This document shows, piece after piece, positions 1 to 11,900 of a stretch of 64,000 bases of DNA. The stretch covers positions 451,310 through 515,309 of the forward strand of contig VZSF01009118.1 in NCBI GenBank assembly GCA_013398295.1, read 5' to 3'. Each line of letters opens with the position of its first letter. Positions within the stretch are counted from its first letter, which is position 1. Below the pieces are notes generated by a model. The model saw nothing but the letters and a program-made list of their open reading frames with translations. It ran no database searches and was not told the DNA's origin. The position numbers and the translations under genes were made by a program. The stretch comes from Chionis minor (Eukaryota > Chordata > Aves > Charadriiformes > Chionididae).

Positions 1-424
1 CCATCACAGCAAGGAGGAGCTGAGGTAAGGAGGTCTTGAACTAACTACAGCTAATATATGTCAAAATTAATGGCCTGCATTACACACAGAGACAACCGAG
101 AGGTCGCTGGAGATCACACAGCGTTGCTATTTCTGGGTGCCCTTGGGGCGTGCTGCAGCAACCTAAGCTAGACTGAGCAGAGCCTGGTTCACTGTACCAA
201 CATCTGGGTCAGGAGCAGAGGGAAATCCCCTCCGAGGAAGCATCAGCAGTGAGGAAAGCATCACGGCTTCTGGGGCTTTGGCTGTTCATCAGCTGCGGAA
301 TATCCGGTGCCGTTTCTAAACTCTGGCCCTGCTGTATGGAACCCAGGCAACGCTCCGTGAAATAGCCACCACTTACCCCTTGGCTGAGAACGGCTTCTCC
401 GGGAGTCTGGGTTCTTTGCTACCC
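1..424. other. Intergenic DNA, nothing recognised
   Basis: I see no exon, RNA gene or known repeat here. Open frames are short and overlap on both strands with no recognisable protein. The last five bases (TACCC, 420-424) are the left copy of the target-site duplication of the LTR that follows. Confidence 0.6.
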
Positions 425-557
425 TGTCGTGGTTTAACCTCAGGCGGCAACTGGGCACCACACGGCTCACTCCCCCCACAGCGGGACAGGGGAGAGAATT
501 GGAAGAGTAAAAGTGAGAAAACTCATGGGTTTAGTAAAGATAGTTTAATAGTAAAGC

Positions 558-1070
558 TGTCGGGGGGCCCATGGGGGTTCGGTGCAGAACACCGCTCACG
601 GTGGGGACTGGAGGGGTGGAGAGATACGGCGCCGCCTCTCCCTTGTTGGGTACCGCACGATCAGGGGCACCTGGCACTAAGTCATAGTATCATAGAATCA
701 TGGAATGGTTTAGGTTGGAAGGGTTGGCAGGGACACCTCCCACTAGACCAGGCTGCCCAAGGCCACATCCAGCCTGACCTTAAACACCGCCAGGGATGGG
801 GCATCCACAACCTCTCTGGGCAACCTGTTCCAGTGCCTCACCGCCCTCAAAGTAAAACATTTCTTCCTAATATTTAATCTAAACCTGCCCTCTTCCAGTT
901 TAAAGCCATTCCCCCTCATCCTATCACTACATGCCCTAGTAAAAAGTCCTTCCCGTGCTCTCCTGTAGGCCCCCTTTGTAGACAACCTGATTCTGGGTCA
1001 GGGTTCCGTACGCAGCACAGCAGCTCCCTCGCTGCGACCTGTTGAGAATCAGCCCTCAGCACAAGGTTTT
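558..1070. mobile_element. Nested insertion inside the LTR, bounded by GTAAAGC repeats
   Basis: The 7-base word GTAAAGC occurs at 551-557 and again at 1071-1077, and the LTR sequence reads through smoothly if everything between is removed. This looks like a target duplication around a 513-bp insertion. The middle (about 682-981) is a minus-strand CR1 fragment; the outer parts (558-681 and 982-1070) are GC-rich and unidentified. Either an unknown element landed first and received the CR1, or the event was more complex. The boundaries rest on the direct repeat and on my memory of the LTR family. Confidence 0.55.
682..981 (-). mobile_element. CR1 LINE 3' fragment
   Basis: The + strand opens with TCATAGTATCATAGAATCAT, the reverse complement of the octamer-repeat CR1 3' end, followed by the typical 3' UTR and the C-terminus of the reverse transcriptase ORF in reverse. 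The minus strand translates to a segment with SDRMRGNGFKLEEGRFRLNIR and HWNRLPREVVD, a CR1 ORF2 C-terminal signature. It is heavily 5'-truncated, as most CR1 copies are, and cannot be active. It lies inside the LTR insertion, so it is younger than the LTR. Confidence 0.92.
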
Positions 1071-1536
1071 GTAAAGCAAAAGCCATGCACACCAGCAAAG
1101 CAAAACACAGAATTCATTCACTGCTTCCCATCAGCAGGCGAGTGTTCAGCCATCTCCAGGAAAGCTGGGCTCCATCACGCGTAATGCTTACTCGGGAAGA
1201 TGAAATGCCTTAACTCCGAACGTCCCCCCCTCTTCCTTCTTCTTCCCCCAGCTTTATATGCTGAGCAGGACGTCATACAGTATGGAATATCTCTGTGGTC
1301 AGTTGGGGTCAGCTGTCCCAGCTGTGTCCCCTCCCAGCTTCTTCTGCCCCCAGCCCACTTGCTGGTGGGGTGGTGTGAGGAGCAGAAAAGGCCTTGGCTT
1401 TTGTAAGCACCGCCGAGCAATAACGTCCACATCCCTGTGTTATCAACACTGGTTCCAGCACAAATCCAGAACATAGCCCCACACTAACTACTATGGAGAA
1501 AATTACCTCTGTCCCAGCCAAAACCAGCACATACCC

Positions 1537-4012
1537 CCAAATACTCTCATGTGGGGAGCAGAGAAGGTGGCCCTGCAGGGTCACTCCAAGCCTGAGGCAG
1601 GCCTTGGGGTGCTCCGGGATGGGTTGTCTCCAGACTGCACTAGAAGACACAGTTTGGTCTGTTGGGATCATGCAAATCTGGTAGCCACCCTGAGCTCTCA
1701 TGCATGAAGCTCCACCAGGGTACAACCACTTCTGTCAGCAGAGTCTCAGGCAGGCTGTGGAGATGCCAAACACCACATAGCCTGCTCCTGTATGGATTTT
1801 TGCTGTATCTGAGATGGCAGAGCTAAAGGGATGGATCTGGGTCTAGTATTAGTGGGTTTTTTCCCCTGTTCTTTATGCAACATGTACCATATTTTGGTCT
1901 CTGGTGGATATAAATCCACATTTCACCTTGGAGTCTTTGTCTCAAATCTAGTTCAGTAACACTGAAGAGCTGTTACTGTACAAATAGCTGCCATGTGAGC
2001 TGTATCCAATGGTATCTTCATTAGCTTCTATTCTAGCTTGCTGCAGAAGGGAAACTGGCTTGTCCATAGCAGTGCCCTCACAAGAGAGCGCCCATGGTTA
2101 GCCTTTTCCTGCTCCATGCCTCTTCATCTGAGCATACAGCATTGCTGGCTTTCTTCTCTGGGTGCTCTGAGAGGAGATTTCCTGAACATCTCGACTAAAG
2201 ATCCTGTCTCTGAAGCACAACGTTGTCTGCATCTATACTTCATGTTGCATGACTCCATCTCCTGGCAACCAGGGGTAAGTAAAGCCAGCTGCTGTTTGGG
2301 AGTCTCAGGATCACTTTTGCGCTTTTCCTGTTAACGTGGAGCGCGTGTGTCCCCTGGCTGTGCCGGTGACATCCTGGGGACATAAATGGGAGCTCACCAC
2401 AGGGTTTGCATGCCTCCAGCGAGAGACCCTCCCATGGTCAGGTCAGCCTGACACAGCCAAACCTCTATTACAACTGCTGTAGGCAACTTAGGGGTCTTTA
2501 CCCCATACCGGCATGGATGTCACCTTTGATGGTGTAAGGAAGGTTGAGTCCAGCCAGTGGTGAAGGGGTAGCCTAGACGTTGAAGATCTGGATTCAATTT
2601 CCTTGTAATGAGACCACCGTGTAATAAAGTTGCTTGTGACATGCAAGGCTTGAGCTTGGATTACATAGTCTAATTTCAGCATTTAGTCTCTCCATGCCCC
2701 TGTTTCCAAGAGTAAAACGGGGAGACAGTCCTTCCCTACTTCACAGTGCTCCAATATTGTACCAGCGCAAGCCATAAAAACACCCAGAAGTTCCCTTTTC
2801 ACTTTCTCAAATAAAAATTTTAATTCATTTTGGACAAGAACATCTTATAAGACTTTAAAATACACGCAGTAGAAATAAATATTTATAAATATGAAGATAG
2901 AAAAGCTATAGAGAAGTGGTAACTTATGCAGCAGTTCACTACAGTGATGCGGAAGGCTCCTAGAAATGGAAAAATTCCTCCTTCACAGTGATGACTCTTG
3001 CCCTTTAAAAAACAGCCAGATGAGACTCTTTCTACCCACAGGGCTCTCCTGCAGTGACAGCTACATTAACCTTTGCTGACAAGCACTTCTCTTGGCTTGT
3101 AAAATCAGCTTAGTGAGTGCAAAATTCTTCCAGACTTTAAAATGGTTACTATCAAATGGAGATACGCTTCATGCAAAACAAAACAACCTTGTGCCTTACA
3201 ATTACTCCTGTGTTGTTAGCGCTGCTCTGAGATCACAGGACGGGCTGATACGGGATGATGTCTGGGCATCTGTCTGCTTTAGCTAATAATGCAGAATAGA
3301 TGTGAACGTAGGAAAGGACACCGGGGTTTTTGCTGCATTTCTCTCCCTGGGCATTTTTCCGTGCTTATTGCCACATTGTCTGTGCAACTAACAACACAGC
3401 GGAGGAGCAGTAATATATGCTTGGATTATTTGTCTGTTGCTATTAGAGCAATGCTTCAAAATTGCAGATAAAGCTGGCGCGCTCTCTCCTGCACGCATGC
3501 ACGCGAGTGCACGCTCCCTTCCTGTCGTCCTATTTCCCCCTATTAATTTCACATCCTTCTTGCTTATACGTCTGAACTGTCCTTTATACGCGAGAAACTC
3601 CTCCCGTGCAAAGGGAATTCTTCTGGGCTTGGGCAAAAGGAGGCTCTGCCAGTCTCCTCCTGCCCTGTCACACCACCGAGCCTTTGAAACTGGGTCACAC
3701 GAGCTCTGCCACTTTGGCAGAGTCACGCTTTTAGATCACCTTGGGCCATTTGAAAGACTTCATGGCCTCATGGATTGAATTTAAACCACGCGGCAGATAC
3801 AATTTTGATGCAGTCAGTAGTAATTCCATAATATTTCTATGACGTTTATAATTGCTGACCAGAAATCTCCAGGACTAGGACCTTGGCATAAAATGCAAGC
3901 CAGGCTCCCCAATCTGCTCCACCCCTGTCAAAAAATCTGTCATGTCCAGGAGACTAGGTCTCGACAAGGTACAGGAATCCAGTATATCACTGAAAAGATA
4001 AAAAATGCTTAG
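1537..4012. other. Intergenic DNA, no gene seen
   Basis: No coding exon, RNA gene or repeat family recognised. Frames of 60-140 codons occur by chance on both strands and resemble no known protein. A stretch near 2810-2900 is AT-rich. Confidence 0.55.
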
Positions 4013-4253
4013 AATAGAGTAGAAATAGAAATAGAAATAGAAATAGAAATAGAAATAGAAATAGAATAGAATAGAATAGAATAGAATAGAATAGGAATAG
4101 AATAGAATAGAATAGAATAGAATAGAATAGAATAGAATAGAATAGAATAGAATAGAATAGAATAGAATAGAATAGAATAGAACAGAACATAATAGAATAG
4201 AATAGAACAGAACATAATAGAATAGAATAGAATAGAATAGAATAGAATAGAAT
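4013..4253. repeat. (AATAG)n pentanucleotide microsatellite with an (AGAAAT)n head
   Basis: The block starts as a hexamer AGAAAT repeat (about 4021-4062) and changes to a pentamer AATAG repeat up to 4253. Two variant blocks AACAGAACAT at 4181-4190 and 4206-4215 lie 25 bp apart, so a five-unit block was copied as one piece. Long Ile/Leu/Phe/Tyr/Ser-rich frames on the minus strand are artefacts of the repeat. Confidence 0.97.
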
Positions 4254-7200
4254 ATGCATTAAAATGCTTCAAACTACCTTTTTGAGTAATTGGCTAATTT
4301 TGCAGTGTAAATACAATACACTGTTTTACTCTCTTTCCTTGAAGGCTCCACTGCCAATCCACGACATTTATTGCAAAACTCCTACTGAGCTCAAAGATGC
4401 AAGCCTGGCTTTCAGACCTGCCTTTGCACTATATTTGCTGGCACTGGAATTGCCCAAGTCAAATAAATGACTGTTAAAACATTAAAGGAAAATATTAGAT
4501 TGTGTATTAGAACAGAGCCACCTTCTGCTGCAAAAGCAATAGGAAATGACTTAGCTGCAAGCACAGATGCAAACCAGCAGAAGTTACTTTCCTAATAGCT
4601 TCCAAATTAAATTGTTCTTATTTGGATTATTCTAGGAGGTTGGACTCGTAGCCTTCTTTGTAGAGATGCAAAGTTAACTGGCAAATCAGGCAAAGAATGC
4701 TGAATTTCTAAGAAGCTTGTTGTGCATACTTAGTATTAACAAGTGAAATTTTGGAGCTGACCTGGTCTTCTACGTGATAAAATGTAATTGTATAGCACAG
4801 TTCATTAAGAAAGAGGTCCATGAACTCTTGCTGAAACTAAACTGAGTGCCTTGTGAAGCATATTTATGAAAATTTGTTTCATGGTGCTTAGAGGGAAAAT
4901 GATTTTCTGCCTCCTGTATAGCCACATGAAGGACTGCCAACATCTTGTTTAATGCAGGTATAATTCCATTATTCTGACAGCGAACAAGAGACGAAATCCA
5001 AAATGAATACAGCTGTGAGAATTCAGACTTGTGTTCTGTCAATCACAGAGACACAGTCTTCCCCCGTGTCAGTCAATGGCAGCACAGCCCCTGACTTCAT
5101 CAGGGCCAGGATTTCAGCCAGGATATTTTGTCCTCCGAGCTTGCAAGTGAGAAAGTTTAAAATAACCCACTAAGGAAGGAAAAGACCATGGATAATGCAG
5201 CCAGGTGCATCGCTCAAATGCAGGTTACAGCTGTACACTACAGGCAGCTCCCAAACCAAAGCTCCTACCTCAAAACCGGAACACTGTCATTGGACCGGCG
5301 AGCAATTGGGACTGAAAGCAATCCGTTGGGTGACAAACACAGCTGGCCCCCATTCCTAGGGATGGATCCCAGGTGTGAGTGCAATGCCTCCAAATATTAA
5401 ACCTAATTGCAGCATACGGGATGGAAGTCATGAAAGAGAAGATTAAAGAAGGTATAATCGGGAATTAGGAACAGTTTTTACAACTTATGTGCAGTGATGA
5501 GCTGCATTTAAATGATATGAGTGATAGGGCTGACGTGCCCCTAGAAAGCATTGCAGGAGCACCGGCCGTTCCCGAAGGTGGGGGGCCCGTGGGCTCAGGA
5601 GAAGGTGCTGGTGGTCCAAGCAAGCCGGACCGGCAGCTCTGCTGATTAAGCTATCAGAGATGGGATTCAGAAGTAACCTTGCCTGTCCCTGGGTCAGCAG
5701 ACACGGGGAAGAGCGGGAAATAACCTTTCCCAGAGCCTTCAAGGCTGAGTTTGCAGCAGGAAGCATTGGGGAAGATAATGGCTTTTTAAAAGTGATTAGC
5801 AGAAAAAGAGAAAAAAGCACTAATTCAACAAACAGGGTCGAGATGCAGGTCCTGCACGACTGCATGGCACATCACTCCTCGGCTGCTGCCAGGAATGGCC
5901 TCTCCAGCTGCCACCAGCCCGTGGGTGACGCGGGGGTGGAGGAGCCCAGCCTGCAGCCCCAGGCTCCTCCACGCACTGGTTTGACCCACTGGGGGGGCAG
6001 TTGGCCCCTTGCACTGTGCTGGGACCGTGGTGCTGCTGACTTTGGGCGTATCAGTCCCAGCCAGCTCAGGTCTGGCTAGTATTGCTAGCTCCAGCTTGCC
6101 ATCAGCCAGGCTTGCTCCAGCAAGACCCCGGGGTCTGCGCTGTGCCCGGCAGCACTGCATTACCCGTCCTTTTCCCTTTTCCATGGTAACTCAGCCCCAC
6201 ACGAGCCCGAACGCTGAAGATCTGGCTGCAGAGGACACGGAGCAAAGCAAAGCACAGATGGGCTGCCGGTGCCAGCAGCCAGCCTGACCTCTCCATCACC
6301 AATTTGCAGGCCAAAGATGCTGAGAGGGGCTGGCACCCAGCAGGAATGTCACTGACAAGACTATAGACCCCTGGTTTGGGACACTGAGATGCTGCTTTCA
6401 TTACCTGTCTGCTTACGGATTGGAATCCAAATGATTCCAGTTAATGGAGCTAAAGAGACCTTCAACTTGTGCCATTCTTTTGTTTATTTTCCTGGTATCC
6501 CTGCCTGTTTAGCACCCTAGCATTAACCACAGGGCTCGCGGTGGTCAGCTGCAGGCTCTAAGACTGCTCCCTAAACAGTATGTCCCTTTACCGGGAGAAG
6601 AGGTCATTTAAAAGGCAGATACCACACATGTCCCTCCTGGTTACCTGTTTGCTCCTCTCGACCTCAAGATAGGGATCAGCTGTTCTGCTGCCGGAGGTTT
6701 CCAAGCCTCCTGGCCCCACTCAGACTCCAACATCTTCTGGCTGGAGCCTGGTTTTATTTTACAGCTCGTTAAATTTTGAGCGGGTTTTTTTGTTCAGCAC
6801 CAACAAATAAATCTGATAATTGGCTCAGACAGCAATTACTTTGGGGATGTTTTTGATTTGATTTTGGTTGGTTTGCACCTAAATTGCTATGAATAATAAA
6901 ACACCGGTTCAATTTCTCAGCTTTAACAGACGCAACTGGCTGCTGCGTTTACTTCACGTTTTCAGCTGCAAGTAAAACTGATCAAAGCGTGTAAAGACGC
7001 CATGGTGTCAGAACAGTTCAGAAAAGGGTTTATAATATTCTAAAACTGTGGTCAGATTGTCTGGATTTTAAAGTCTGAAAGAGCCATGGGAGAGGGAGGC
7101 TATTTTTTTCTACACTTGAACACTTAAATTCATGTGTAGAAATGTTCCCAGTTTAATTTCTGCAACTCTTGTGACTTAGACTAGCCACAGTTTCTGGAAA

Positions 7201-8854
7201 CAAACTAACAAAGCCTCAGATGGGTATTTGGGAAGCTGGGTGTTTATTATTCCAATCTGATCCAAGATCTAAAAGAATTTCTAATTTATCATACCAAGGT
7301 TTTCTGATGAGTAGTCATGAGGGAGATTTCAAAGGTCAGGAGAAATGAAATGCAGATTTAAATTCAAATTAATCAGAGGCAGACTCTAGACTGGCTTACA
7401 CTTACATGGGTAAACATTCACCGTGGGCTATATATCACTCCAAAACATAATCTTGAACAGAATTTCAGAGCAGTGAGAAAAATGTAAACCATAGGGAAAA
7501 AAGTTGTGATTGTAGGTGAAAACCAACAGTGGCTACTGGGGAGCAATGGGGCAGGGAAAACAGGTGGATGGGAACTCTGAGGGTACCCAGCCAGTCCATA
7601 CCACACACCGGGGTGATCTGAAAGCTGCTCTAATTGATGCCATCGTTACCCTCAAGACAGATTTCGCTCAGTCTGAGCCCTGAATTGCTCCTTTCCCGGG
7701 ATTTGCCCCTTTTGTGGGGTGGGAGGGATCCCTAAGGACCTGTTGCCACAGCCTTAGGGATGGCTGTGCCGTGGCACAGGGACTGGAATGCTGCCCAGGT
7801 CTGAGGCTTAGGGATTTTACACGTGAGCTGTAGAAAGTTTGGAAAGTTTTGGTCAAAAGTTTTTCAGGCATATAGAAGCTCTGGTAGATGTGTTTGCTTT
7901 ATTTAATCCATATGTTTGCCCATTAAATAATTCAGAAGATGTTATATTAAACAGACTTCAGAGAAAACTGATGGAAGTGCATTTGCTGAAGCAAGATCTT
8001 GTATAATGAGACATTCCATAAAAGAAGCTGGACTTCTAAAGTCAGAATGGATTAAGGGCATGAATTCATGTGTCCCATGAGAACTTATTACTAATAAACT
8101 GGAAGGACATTCAGAGACCTTCAGAAAGAAGCAGCTCTCACGCTTGAGTTTAATTTAATATCATTGCAGTTGTAAATAAATTGTTTTTATGGTTGTTTCT
8201 GTGTAACTGAGTACGGATTTTGTCTGATAACCCAATTAGCAGTATGGGGGTTTTGTAAAGAATGAGGAATTTATTAGGGATTATTTTACGCACTGCTGAA
8301 GACAAAAAAAAATTGTAGCTATAAAAATCATGCCTTTGTTTTAAGACTACAAAAGAGAGAATTTAAATTCTACCAAATAAATCAATTTGAAAAAAGCCAA
8401 ATATATTTTTCCCTATCTGTGCTGCTGCTATAATGTAATCAGCTTGGGCACTGATAACAACCTCGTTGGGTTCATGGCTGATTTCACTTTCTCATACAGT
8501 AATAATCGTATTACGATCCCTCTAACTACAATGTTGCCAAGACTGCGGGAAAATGATAATTTGCCTTAAAGTAATACCTTCAGTGGTGTGTAAAAGAAAG
8601 AAATCCAAATAGGAACCTTTCCCTTCAGTCCCTAGTTGCAGGTGAAGGGTTTTTTTCCCCAAACCTGGCTGTGGGTGCAGCCGGGGCGGCAAGGGCGAGG
8701 GGGATGGGGGCGCGGGGGCCTGGTGATGGCAGCATCACATCTGGGCTGTCCTTTAACATTTATTTTTGTTCAGAGCCTATTTCGCAAAGCGAGCTTCAGT
8801 GTGCTCTTCTCCCTGTAACTCGGGTAACACAGACCCTCTCCTCTCACAGAGCTG
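4254..8854. other. Intergenic DNA, no gene seen
   Basis: No exon or repeat family recognised. The part at about 5500-6400 is richer in GC and gives overlapping frames of 90-140 codons on both strands, but none has recognisable domains. From about 6780 to 8560 the DNA is AT-rich. Confidence 0.55.
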
Positions 8855-8922
8855 TAGAATCATTTATGTCGGAAAAGACCTTTAAGATCATCGGGTCCAA
8901 TCGTAAAGATCATCGAGTCCAT
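8855..8922 (-). mobile_element. Short CR1 LINE 3'-end remnant with an internal 22-bp duplication
   Basis: The + strand reads TAGAATCATTTATGTCGG followed by an AAAAGACCTTTAAGATCATC-type segment, the reverse complement of a CR1 3' terminus. Only about 70 bp survive. The word AAGATCATCG(G/A)GTCCA appears twice, at 8884 and 8906, so the remnant carries a 22-bp tandem duplication. Confidence 0.8.
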
Positions 8923-11900
8923 CCCGCTCTGTTTCCCTTTTCCTTTCATTTTCACAGAGAATTCAGCTTTCCGTTGGCCATCCTGGCCACAGGGAAGTCA
9001 CCTTCCTTAGCAGTGATTAAGCATAGTCAGCAACTTAAAAACAAGAGTCCTGCTCTTAACTGCCACTAAGGGGACAAAAAAAAGAGCCGTATACATGATG
9101 TCTAAATGGCCACTCTCTATCTTTCTGTAGCAGAAATAACGTCTCCCCTTGTTTTCTAGAAAAAGTTTCTTTTAAAAGTGCTTTTGAGCATTATTTCAGC
9201 GTTGGACGTGAGCTACCCCTCTCACAGGCGGGTGTCGAGTGTGACGGCTGGCCCTGTATGATGGGCTGCTTTTGCCCAGCTCAGGGGCTTTTAAATATCA
9301 CCCACTTGCTGCCAGTTGTGGGAGCAGCAGAACACAGCTCCGGCCAGCTGGATGATAAAAGAAAACTGATAGGAGTGAAGGGAAGATGTGGGAGCAACGG
9401 ATTACACGGCTCCGGCCATCTGGATGGTCAGGGAGGACGAATGCGAGATAAATCAGAGAAAGTAATTAGTCCAACTAAAAAAAGGATTTGGGACAGGCTG
9501 AAACAGGATGGTTATGTTCTGTGTTTGAAAGCGTGTGAAGGTCAGGCTGGAAAACCTCCTGAAGGATGAGTGGAGCGTGTGATCGTGACTGAAGACAGTC
9601 ACAACAGTGACAATGTTATAAATCACCCTGTCTGGCCTCATAGTCTGGACTCCTGATCTGTAAGCTTGAAAACCAGCACACGTGGGAATAAATGAGAGAG
9701 TTTGCTTGCTTGCTTGCTGTCTTGCTTTCTTGATGCCACCAAAGCTGAAGGAGGAGTCTATTTCTTTCATCGGCGCAGCCAGACACTTCCCTGCAGTTCT
9801 GCAGCAAGGTTTGACCACTCCTCCGTGGGAGTGAAAGACAATGACTGACCTGTGGCCTGGATCTCATTTATGAGTTCTGCTAATGAAGTAACACACAGAC
9901 AGGCAGGAACTTTCATTAGTCATCCAGTTTTCTTTAGTTATCCAGTTATTTTCCTGCAGAAACTGTTACGTGTTAGGTTCATAGCCAAAGTTAAACAAGA
10001 CTGTAAGACAGGGACTGAGAGGGGAAAATATTAAGCTCTCTTAGGCACCAGGTTGCCCTCTCATCATTATTTTAGTATTAAATACTGATGTAATTAGTTA
10101 ACGTAATGTTTTTCATTGAAAAAGTCCGATCTCATTTATCCATTGCAAACTCGTTTCACCTTTTGCCAGCTATGAATTTAAGATTTACTTAAGACTGATC
10201 ATGCTGTGAGTGAAAGCAAGTCCTATTCTTCCTTAGCCAAAGGAAGATTTGCAGTGTGCTTAAGCCTAAGTTGCATTTCTTGCTATACCAAATCTTTTCT
10301 GTGTTTCAGTTGTCAAATGCAAATATACAGAAGTTGCCATTCTGAGATTTTTAAACCTCTCGTGTTGTGTTATTTGGGGTTTGTTTGTTTGTTTGTTTGT
10401 TGGTTTGTGTTTTTTTTTTAATAAAACTATTAGCCTAATATTTAAAGCACTTTAATGGTGTGATCAAAAAAAGTCATCTTAGTTTCTCTTTGTCTGGCTG
10501 CTGTAGATAGAGATCTGCCATCTCTTGCCTTATATAGAAAGCTCTTGGTGGGCAGGGACAATTTAAAATTAAAAATTAAAATTAAAACAGTAAACTAAGA
10601 CTTTTAGCACTACCGCAGTAAAGAGCAGGAGGAATAACGAGCGTGTGAAGTTGTTGAAAAGTGTAGGCTTGGTGCCTCCAAAGGCTTAACCCTTCTGTTT
10701 GTCCCAGGTGTCCCTGTCCCCACGGAAGGGAAGGGGCAATTTAGCATAAAATATTTTTCCTCTGTCAGCAACACCCCACTCTGGGCTTGGTCTACACTTC
10801 CAAGCCCATGATGGTAACTAAGTACTTTATCTCTCCCATATCTACTAAATGACTGTCAGGGATGAGGCTGGTAATTAGGTTCTCTTTGTGGTGTTGAGGT
10901 GTGGACACCTGTTAATGAGAAAGTTGACCAAGGACACTGACCCAGTTGACACCAGCTATTTAGCAGCTGTCAGGCAGTAATGACTCCCAGACACTGCCTA
11001 TCTCGCCTGGGTTTGAACCAATAACCCAAAGACAAAGGACTCCTATCTCATCAATGCTGGTCCCTCAAGCCACCCCGTTCCCTTGCAGCAGATGTCTCTT
11101 GCATTAGTGTCAAAAAGCAGTAACCGCATGTCTAAAAACCTGCCCTGGAAGAAGTTTGTAAAGGCAAATCTGTCCAGCACCTAAAAGCGCCATCCTGCAC
11201 CCAAAAAGTGCTGGGGCAGGCTGCTGGGTGCTGTTGCTCCCTTTGCATCCCAGTGCCCAGTGTACTTCCAAATGGGAAAGGGGCTCCAGGTCTTTATTAT
11301 ATTCTTATTAAGACCACTGTGTGTGACCTTTTGGAATAGCTGGGGGACAGAGGCAGGGGCACCAAATTCTAGACAGGTATAAAATCCATTCAAGTTAACT
11401 GAGCTGCTCCCACTTATCCCAAGAGAAGATTCATCTCACTCAGTGAAACCGAAATGACTAGGCTTACCTGTCTAACATATCTGATAAGTACAAGGACTGC
11501 AAAATAATCTGCCTCTAAGAAGATACATGAAAATATCAGCAGCCAAACGCACTGTGGTTTTGGCTTCAATTTATCAGGAGTCTGATCCAGCTATTATCCA
11601 GCAGCAAGGACTAGCCAGGCTGTATCTACAAGCCTGCTCCTGGGATAGAAATGGCGATAAACCATTACTTGCAGAAACTACATGTGAAAATATCCCTTGC
11701 AGCTTCCTCTCTCGCTTCCCCCAAGTTTCAAGCTGGCGACGCTGAGCTCTGCCTATGGAAACAGCTCCTGCCCTGGTAGGGATGCTGCTCCCAGCGGGGC
11801 TGGTGCTGGATGGCGGGGCAGGGTTCCCTTCCAAGGCTCCGCGGCGGCTTTTCCAGTCTGTCAGATCAGGTAAATGAAGGTAAGTGAAGTGAAGAACAAA

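Larger units (their letters stand above)
425..1531 (-). mobile_element. Solo LTR of an avian endogenous retrovirus, interrupted by a nested insertion
   Basis: Seen: the + strand begins TGTCGTGG at 425 and ends CCAGCACA at 1531, giving the TG...CA ends of an LTR, and both sides are flanked by the same five bases TACCC (420-424 and 1532-1536). Read on the minus strand it has a TATA-type box (ATATAAA at 1252-1258), a CRE-like TGACGTC just upstream (1269-1275), and a possible poly(A) signal ATTAAA (544-549). No gag, pol or env lies next to it, so it is a solo LTR left by recombination between two LTRs. Removing the segment at 558-1070 leaves an LTR of about 590 bp. Known: a 5-bp duplication is typical of ERVL-like (class III) integrases. 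From memory the sequence resembles an abundant avian LTR type; the exact family name needs a repeat library. The class is inference. Confidence 0.85.

Noticed and set aside
3987..4272. Ile/Leu/Phe/Tyr/Ser repeat proteins on the minus strand
   Set aside because: They are translations of the AATAG microsatellite.
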